A DNA stretch of 64,000 nucleotides from Pseudomonas fluorescens. Lineage in GTDB: Bacteria > Pseudomonadota > Gammaproteobacteria > Pseudomonadales > Pseudomonadaceae. The notes under the pieces are model-generated. The model was not told the origin of the DNA. It searched no databases and saw only the letters and a list, made by a program, of their open reading frames with translations. Of the stretch, positions 60,201-64,000 are shown in pieces (position 1 is the stretch's first letter; each line of letters begins with the position of its first letter). The translations under genes and the position numbers were made by a program. The stretch lies in NCBI GenBank assembly GCA_902825215.1, contig LR782234.1, forward strand, positions 5,411,001 to 5,475,000, given 5' to 3'.

Positions 60201-61811
60201 CGCCGCGCCATCGCTGGCGAATACGGTGAGCATGTAGCGGCTCGGTTTGTCGGCGGCCGGCAGGTCGAGGGTCGCATTGCCTTTGCTGTCGGTGGTCAGT
60301 TCAGCGCTGGTCAATTCCACCGGGAATTGCCCGAGGTATTGCAGTTCATTGTCGACCATCGACAATTGCTGGGCGCGCAGGCTCAAGCTCAGCTTGGCGT
60401 TGGCCACCGGTTTGCCGTCCGGATAGAGCAGCACCAGACTGCCTTTGAGCGGCTCGCCGGTGCGGTAATCCTGCTTGGCCAGATTCAGGGAAATCTCGAA
60501 GTGCGGTTTGATGTATTCGGCGACACGGAAGGCGCTGCTGTAGGCCTGATCCTTATAGTTGAAACGGATCTCGTAACCGCCGGCCACGGCGTTGTCCGGC
60601 AACTGGAAACGGCCCTGAGTACCGGCCTTCGAATCGAGTTTGAGGTCGAGGTGTTGCAACTCGGTACCGGTCGCGTCGAGCACGCTGACGCTGACGTCCG
60701 CCGCCCCCGGCAATACCGAATCGCGGGCGTTCTTGAATTCGCGACCGACGATTTTCAGCGACACCCAGTCGCCCGGGCGATACAGCGGCCGGTCGGTGAA
60801 GGCATACAGTTTGGTGTCGTAGATTTCGCTGTCGTAATAGAAGTTTTCCGAGACGAACACGCCGCCCTCTTCGTCTTCGCCGATAACGAACGAACGCTCG
60901 GGACTAACGTGTTTCAGGCGCAGCAAACCGTCGCTGTCGGTCGCGCCGCTGCTCATCACCCCGAGGCCGTCGGTCCACAGCACATTGACCTTCGGCACCG
61001 AGCTGCCTTCGTGTTTGCGTGCGGCCCAGACCAGCAGTTCGTCACCGGCAATCTTGCTCACCGCCACGGTGTTGGAAACGAAGACCATGGTCGTCGCGCG
61101 GTACTTGCCGATCAGCGCCTCGACCAGGTACAAGCCCGGTTTCAGTTGACCCAACGGAATGTAAACGTTGCCCGGCGCGACGCTGACGAAATCACTGGAA
61201 GAGCCGGCCAGATCGACCCCGGCCGGCGGCTGGATCGGCTTGGCCTGCCACAGTGGATAACGGAACTGACTGACCACCGGCAGACCCGGAATCAGCGCAA
61301 ATTGCGGCTGCGCATCGTACGGCGTCGGCGCGGCCATCGCGTCGCCCATCTTCAGTTCCGGTACTTCTTCGGTGACCTGTTTGCGCGACTCATAAGAGAA
61401 CGCGCGCTGCATCACCCGACGGGATTTGCGGTACCAGTTGTCCCACAGGTACGCGAGGGTATTGGACAGCCCTTCGCCCTTGAACTGGCCGTCACTGACC
61501 ACGCGGTGCAGGTTCTTCTGGCGCTTGAGGAAATCCAGCGGCTTGTCGATGCGGTACACGCGAATGTCGGCGCCGCCATACGGTTCCATGCGGAAACGCC
61601 GGTAGTCACGGCCCGGCGCTTCGAGGCGCACCATGGCCTGTTCGTCCGCCGCGAAACTGCTGTCGGCGAGCAGAAAGAAGCTTTCGCCGGACACCGGCGT
61701 GTAACCGCTGGGCTCGACCGAATCGTCGGCATGGACGGTCGCCAGTGGCAGCAACAGGGCCAGCAGTAGAGGAATTCGGGAGCAGATACGCAACATGCGG
61801 GCACCGGTCAT
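57237..61811 (-). CDS. yfaS: YfaS-type bacterial alpha-2-macroglobulin-like protein
   Basis: The 1524-residue protein has a signal peptide (RICSRIPLLLALLLPLATVHA). It shows the macroglobulin domains, including YAFTDRPLYRPGDWVSLKI and DKPEYKAGDEALALITFP, the ANA motif region WQPELLTGADGKTRFTFKM, and the helical thioester domain. The thioester site reads YPYGGVEQTASR with Gly1064 where the reactive Cys of CxEQ would be, so it cannot form the covalent trap. This fits the YfaS branch rather than the YfhM one. It probably traps or inhibits proteases mechanically in the periplasm. The start overlaps the upstream DUF1175 stop as ATGA. Confidence 0.94.
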   Translation of the reverse strand: MTGARMLRICSRIPLLLALLLPLATVHADDSVEPSGYTPVSGESFFLLADSSFAADEQAMVRLEAPGRDYRRFRMEPYGGADIRVYRIDKPLDFLKRQKNLHRVVSDGQFKGEGLSNTLAYLWDNWYRKSRRVMQRAFSYESRKQVTEEVPELKMGDAMAAPTPYDAQPQFALIPGLPVVSQFRYPLWQAKPIQPPAGVDLAGSSSDFVSVAPGNVYIPLGQLKPGLYLVEALIGKYRATTMVFVSNTVAVSKIAGDELLVWAARKHEGSSVPKVNVLWTDGLGVMSSGATDSDGLLRLKHVSPERSFVIGEDEEGGVFVSENFYYDSEIYDTKLYAFTDRPLYRPGDWVSLKIVGREFKNARDSVLPGAADVSVSVLDATGTELQHLDLKLDSKAGTQGRFQLPDNAVAGGYEIRFNYKDQAYSSAFRVAEYIKPHFEISLNLAKQDYRTGEPLKGSLVLLYPDGKPVANAKLSLSLRAQQLSMVDNELQYLGQFPVELTSAELTTDSKGNATLDLPAADKPSRYMLTVFASDGAAYRVKTTKEILIDRGAASFRLSAPQRFSAVGDKVAFSYANEGGSEQSKAVTPSSYGWVRLEDQSTGEGKLAATDKGFSVAFERPGTYNLTLKDQHGRVLGATGHSVTGDGVKAVPGTVEIVLDKPEYKAGDEALALITFPEPVSDALLSLERDKVEATALLAKGADWLTLEKLSDTQYRARIPVKDNFAPNLTFSVLYTKGGQYSFQNAGIKVVAPQIDVAISTDKAVYLPGDTVTVDLTTQFAGKAVPAHLTVSVVDEMVYALQPEVAPTIDQFFYHPRRNNVRTSASLSFISYDVALPGSPGAPGKANRSERGVKVLERPRREDVDTAAWQPELLTGADGKTRFTFKMPDSLTRWRITARAIADDGQVGQKKQFVRSEKPLYLKWSGPSKFRKGDQPQLGVFAFSQAEKPVKAELVTHYAGTEQRLPVTLNSGINYLPLPAFALASGEWTAELVQDGKIADALAVRLSATGEGWQVSQTQSLEVVSGDTPLSLPADATDIRLRLDDSPQALFRSALDDLLSYPYGGVEQTASRLLPLSIAYPSLASNPQIRDRLRLIMQNSRLRLVQMAGPSASFTWWGYDGEPDAFLTAYAYYADWNASQVLELTLPPEHWQRVLEVYAKQAPNTPLLQRALILSFAKQMHLPVNTLLSGLIDDLAKAGEGSAETVLDDGEDSLVMNDPDSALGLAAARVLTASLATQAKVALPEAFNRQLGAAQQRLATSSQPFVEALNLSLQPFDQASATALLQRLLPQQSTLERALALTWLQRSIAQASPTIALTPGEGWKKNYGASGEMYWTWQGPTSVPSVLSVSGTQERPLRAALSFQTQQPAVDPMAVTITRRLSRLVPGDEAFAFKLEPVGSKPLSSDSLYLDEVILTSKAPKPLRYGMLEVPLPPGADVERTTWGIKLQGKDGSEPTALEKARFEPGQLAYAVPVDALSGELRLRHLVRFSQKGQFNLPPVRFKQVYAPQHQAQETKAALGQVTVN

Positions 61812-62458
61812 TGGGAGAGAAAATTCAGTCGATAGACGCCGATGAAGTTGGGGTTGGCTGCGTCGGGTATCCATCGGGTGTCCTTCCATGTCATGAGTTG
61901 CTGCAGGCTTGCCGAACGCATGCCGTTGTCTGTGGGAGTGGTGGTGCCGGTGTGATAGGCGACGTAGCGGCCCATCCAGATCATCAGGTGCTGGTCGTCG
62001 CCCTGATCGAAAAACATCAGATCACCGGGCCGTGCCTGCGACACGTCGCGGCTGACCAAGTGACTATTGAACTGAATCAGTTTGATCGCGTTGACGTACG
62101 GCCCGACCTTGCCACCACCCTGCTGCCACTGCTGCGCGAGCTTGCGCTGTTCGTCGCTGAGCGACAGTTCCGGCGGCAGGTAGCGATTGGACAGGCCATT
62201 GCTGCGCAGCCATTTGTCATCGTGGACCTTCAGCGCTTCGTTGGCAGCGAAGCGCACCAGCCCGGCGCAGTCCTGCTGATACCAGCGCGGACTCGGGCCC
62301 TGGCTCAGTTGCTCTTGCGCAATACGCACGAACCAGGCGCGGAACACCTGCGATTGCGCCGGATCCAGCGCTGGCGCTTCGACGGCGAGGGCGCCCGCGC
62401 TGAGCAACAGCGCGAGCAGGCCGAGGCTGCGGATCAGTGCAGTCACAGCGCTTTCCAT
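61808..62458 (-). CDS. yfaT: YfaT family protein (DUF1175), NlpC/P60-like
   Basis: The 216-residue exported protein has a hydrophobic signal (ALIRSLGLLALLLSAGALA). The body shows WYQQDCAGLVRFAANEAL with Cys64 and DLMFFDQGDDQHLMIWMG with the His, which is the Cys-His arrangement of NlpC/P60 papain-like peptidases. It may be a peptidoglycan endopeptidase, which is inferred. The ATG at 62458 lies within the end of the upstream DUF2138 gene (16-base overlap) and the stop overlaps yfaS, so the operon is tightly packed. Confidence 0.88.
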   Translation of the reverse strand: MESAVTALIRSLGLLALLLSAGALAVEAPALDPAQSQVFRAWFVRIAQEQLSQGPSPRWYQQDCAGLVRFAANEALKVHDDKWLRSNGLSNRYLPPELSLSDEQRKLAQQWQQGGGKVGPYVNAIKLIQFNSHLVSRDVSQARPGDLMFFDQGDDQHLMIWMGRYVAYHTGTTTPTDNGMRSASLQQLMTWKDTRWIPDAANPNFIGVYRLNFLSQ

Positions 62459-63999
62459 TCCAGCGGCAGCCATTGCCAGTGGCCGTCCGGCTCGCTGCCT
62501 TCGGGCAAGGTCAGGGCATATTTGCCGTAGCCGCCGAGGGTGCGCAGTTTCGGCAGCAGATAGGTTTGCGCGGCGTTGTAGAACACCGGCTCCATGTCCT
62601 GCGGCAGGCTGTCGAGGGTTTCCTGCTGCATCAGCTGGGCCATCGAATCCGGGCCGAAATAGATCGGCATCAGCACGTCTTTCGGCAATACGTCAGCCAT
62701 CGGCGGGAAGCGCTTGTCGAGGGTGCCGAGGGCCTTGTCGATGAGTTTGTCGTCCAGCGAAAACAGCAGCGTCGAGCCGTGTCGGGCGAGGCTGACTTTC
62801 ATGAACGCCTTGCCGGATATCGCTTCCGGGTTCTGCGCAGTCTTCGCCGCATACGGACCGAAACTGGAGCTGACCTGACGCTGCCAGACGTGGCTCTGGC
62901 CTTCCTGTTTCTCGACCACCGGGAACACGTTTTCCGCAACGTTCGGCTCGAACGCGCCGACCATCGAGCCGAACAGCTTGCCCAGATCGCCGTCGAGCTT
63001 GCTGCTGTCTTCGTCTTTCAGACTGGCCACCAGCAGCGGCGTGTACAAGCGTGAATCGGCGTACCAGCACAGGCCGGCCGCACCGGCGACGTGCTCGGTC
63101 AGCGTCTGCGCCACGGCGTCGTCGGCGCCGAGTTTCACCAGTAGCGGTTTCTGCGGCTCGGCTGCCACCGGCAAGGTCACGCAGGCACTGGCGCCCAGCG
63201 GCATGGCCTGCCACACCGGTTTGAAATCGAAGTCCGGCTGGTTTTCCAGCTCGTCCATGGCCAGGTAGCTGTGCCAGCCCTTGTCGTCCATGTCGAAACG
63301 CAGCCCGGCGAAATTCGGGATAAAGCGCTGATAGCCCATGGCAAGCACGCTGGCATTGACCGACAGCCGCTGCTTGGTTTCAGGGTTTTTCGCCGGCAGA
63401 CCGAACGCTTCGGGAAAGAGTTTTTCTCCGTTAAGCAATGCCGCCAATGCTTGCGAGGAAACGTGGCCGGATTCTTCAGACGCGCCGTTTTCAGGGTCGT
63501 AGTACTTGGCCGGGTTGGACAACACCACGAGTTTGTCGCCATGCGAAGCGAACAGCAGCGATTTGCTGGCGTTGTAGCTGAGCTGATAAAGCGGCACTTC
63601 GTCGCTGCCGACCTTGAGATTGCCGATGACGCTGAGCTGGCTGTCATCCAGCGCGACTTTCGCCAATGGTTCGAGCACTTTCGCCAGCCCGCCGCGATCC
63701 ATCACCAGCAGGAAATCCTTCAAGCGGCCATCGGCGCCACGCCACAGCGCGACATCAGCCGGCTGATCGAAAAGCTGCTCGATCAGGCTGTCCTGCAATT
63801 TCAGATCATGCTCGTAGACGATCCGCCGCAGGCTGCCGATCAGGCCGAGGCGATCGGCATGGGTTTCGTAATAGAAGACGAAATCTTCGGTCAGCGTGGC
63901 CTTGAGGAACGGCACCGTCAGCAGGTCTTTGGGCAACTGACTCAGCGAGCGGGTTTCCAGCAACGCGTCCGGACGACTGAGACCGAGCTTGTCACTGGC
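62443..63999 (-). CDS. yfaA: YfaA family protein (DUF2138), 5' partial
   Basis: The frame stays open to the right edge of the window, so the N-terminus is missing; 518 residues are seen. It begins in the window with ASDKLGLSRPDALLETRSL and contains VALWRGADGRLKDFLLVMD, KSLLFASHGDKLVVLSNP and RFIPNFAGLRFDMDDKG. This is the DUF2138 family, envelope proteins of unknown activity encoded with alpha-2-macroglobulin genes. The order yfaA-T-S-Q-P is the same as in E. coli, all in one direction. Confidence 0.9.
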   Translation of the reverse strand, partial: ASDKLGLSRPDALLETRSLSQLPKDLLTVPFLKATLTEDFVFYYETHADRLGLIGSLRRIVYEHDLKLQDSLIEQLFDQPADVALWRGADGRLKDFLLVMDRGGLAKVLEPLAKVALDDSQLSVIGNLKVGSDEVPLYQLSYNASKSLLFASHGDKLVVLSNPAKYYDPENGASEESGHVSSQALAALLNGEKLFPEAFGLPAKNPETKQRLSVNASVLAMGYQRFIPNFAGLRFDMDDKGWHSYLAMDELENQPDFDFKPVWQAMPLGASACVTLPVAAEPQKPLLVKLGADDAVAQTLTEHVAGAAGLCWYADSRLYTPLLVASLKDEDSSKLDGDLGKLFGSMVGAFEPNVAENVFPVVEKQEGQSHVWQRQVSSSFGPYAAKTAQNPEAISGKAFMKVSLARHGSTLLFSLDDKLIDKALGTLDKRFPPMADVLPKDVLMPIYFGPDSMAQLMQQETLDSLPQDMEPVFYNAAQTYLLPKLRTLGGYGKYALTLPEGSEPDGHWQWLPLEWKAL

Positions 64000-64000
64000 C

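Noticed and set aside
59892..61769. A 625-codon plus-strand open frame opposite yfaS
   Set aside because: It is antisense to a protein with clear macroglobulin domains, so it is treated as a shadow.
1..64000. CRISPR arrays
   Set aside because: The repeated sequences are REP, REPIN or direct-repeat pairs; none shows regular repeats with unique spacers.

Overview
The window is chromosomal DNA of a Pseudomonas, most likely of the P. fluorescens group. The evidence is high GC with strongly biased GC-ending codons, REP/REPIN elements of the GCGAGCAGGCTCGC type with CCCACA flanks, and gene order typical of the genus: lipA-lipB-ybeD-dacA-rlpA-mltB-rodA-mrdA-rlmH-rsfS-nadD-proA.

Layout. 1-905 is the end of a lytic transglycosylase. 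1032-13610 is a long minus-strand block for murein recycling (ldcA), lipoylation (lipA, lipB), the cell-elongation machinery and its lytic partners (dacA, rlpA, mltB, rodA, mrdA), ribosome maturation or silencing (rlmH, rsfS), NAD synthesis (nadD) and proline synthesis (proA). 13788-15893 holds a 3-methyladenine glycosylase and a DedA-PAP2 fusion.

16210-25048 is an accessory locus. Two paralogous proteins with a C-terminal cholera/pertussis-like ADP-ribosyltransferase domain flank a 1160-residue protein that looks like a Tcd/Mcf-type membrane-insertion module joined to RTX-like repeats. The frameshifted tail of a third paralogue follows. Two small orphan genes then converge on the toxins. I think this is the most novel system here, possibly a split or binary toxin.

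25174-34585 holds a Lon-N-domain protein, lrgAB-like genes, a MaoC hydratase, a MORN-repeat/C13-protease lipoprotein, an NAD(P)-binding protein, a YceK-type lipoprotein, ubiX, mpl and a sigma-54 activator. The activator sits beside an ethanolamine catabolic cluster (aldehyde dehydrogenase, permease, eutB, eutC; 34887-40346) that carries a good -24/-12 promoter and an upstream palindrome. 40462-44223 holds a GNAT enzyme, DedA, MtfA, pyrophosphatase and an S24-type repressor.

44531-53959 is a 9.4-kb island bounded by a 24-bp direct repeat. It holds an integrase stump, a NucS-like nuclease, a DUF4236 membrane protein and a 1914-residue SF1 helicase-nuclease, and is probably an anti-phage locus. 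A broken rhuM follows. The right end (54800-64000) is the yfaP-Q-S-T-A operon: an alpha-2-macroglobulin-like protein without the thioester cysteine, and partner envelope proteins. YfaQ combines an SxxK segment, a SpoIID-like segment and an HExxH motif. No rRNA, tRNA or CRISPR array was seen.
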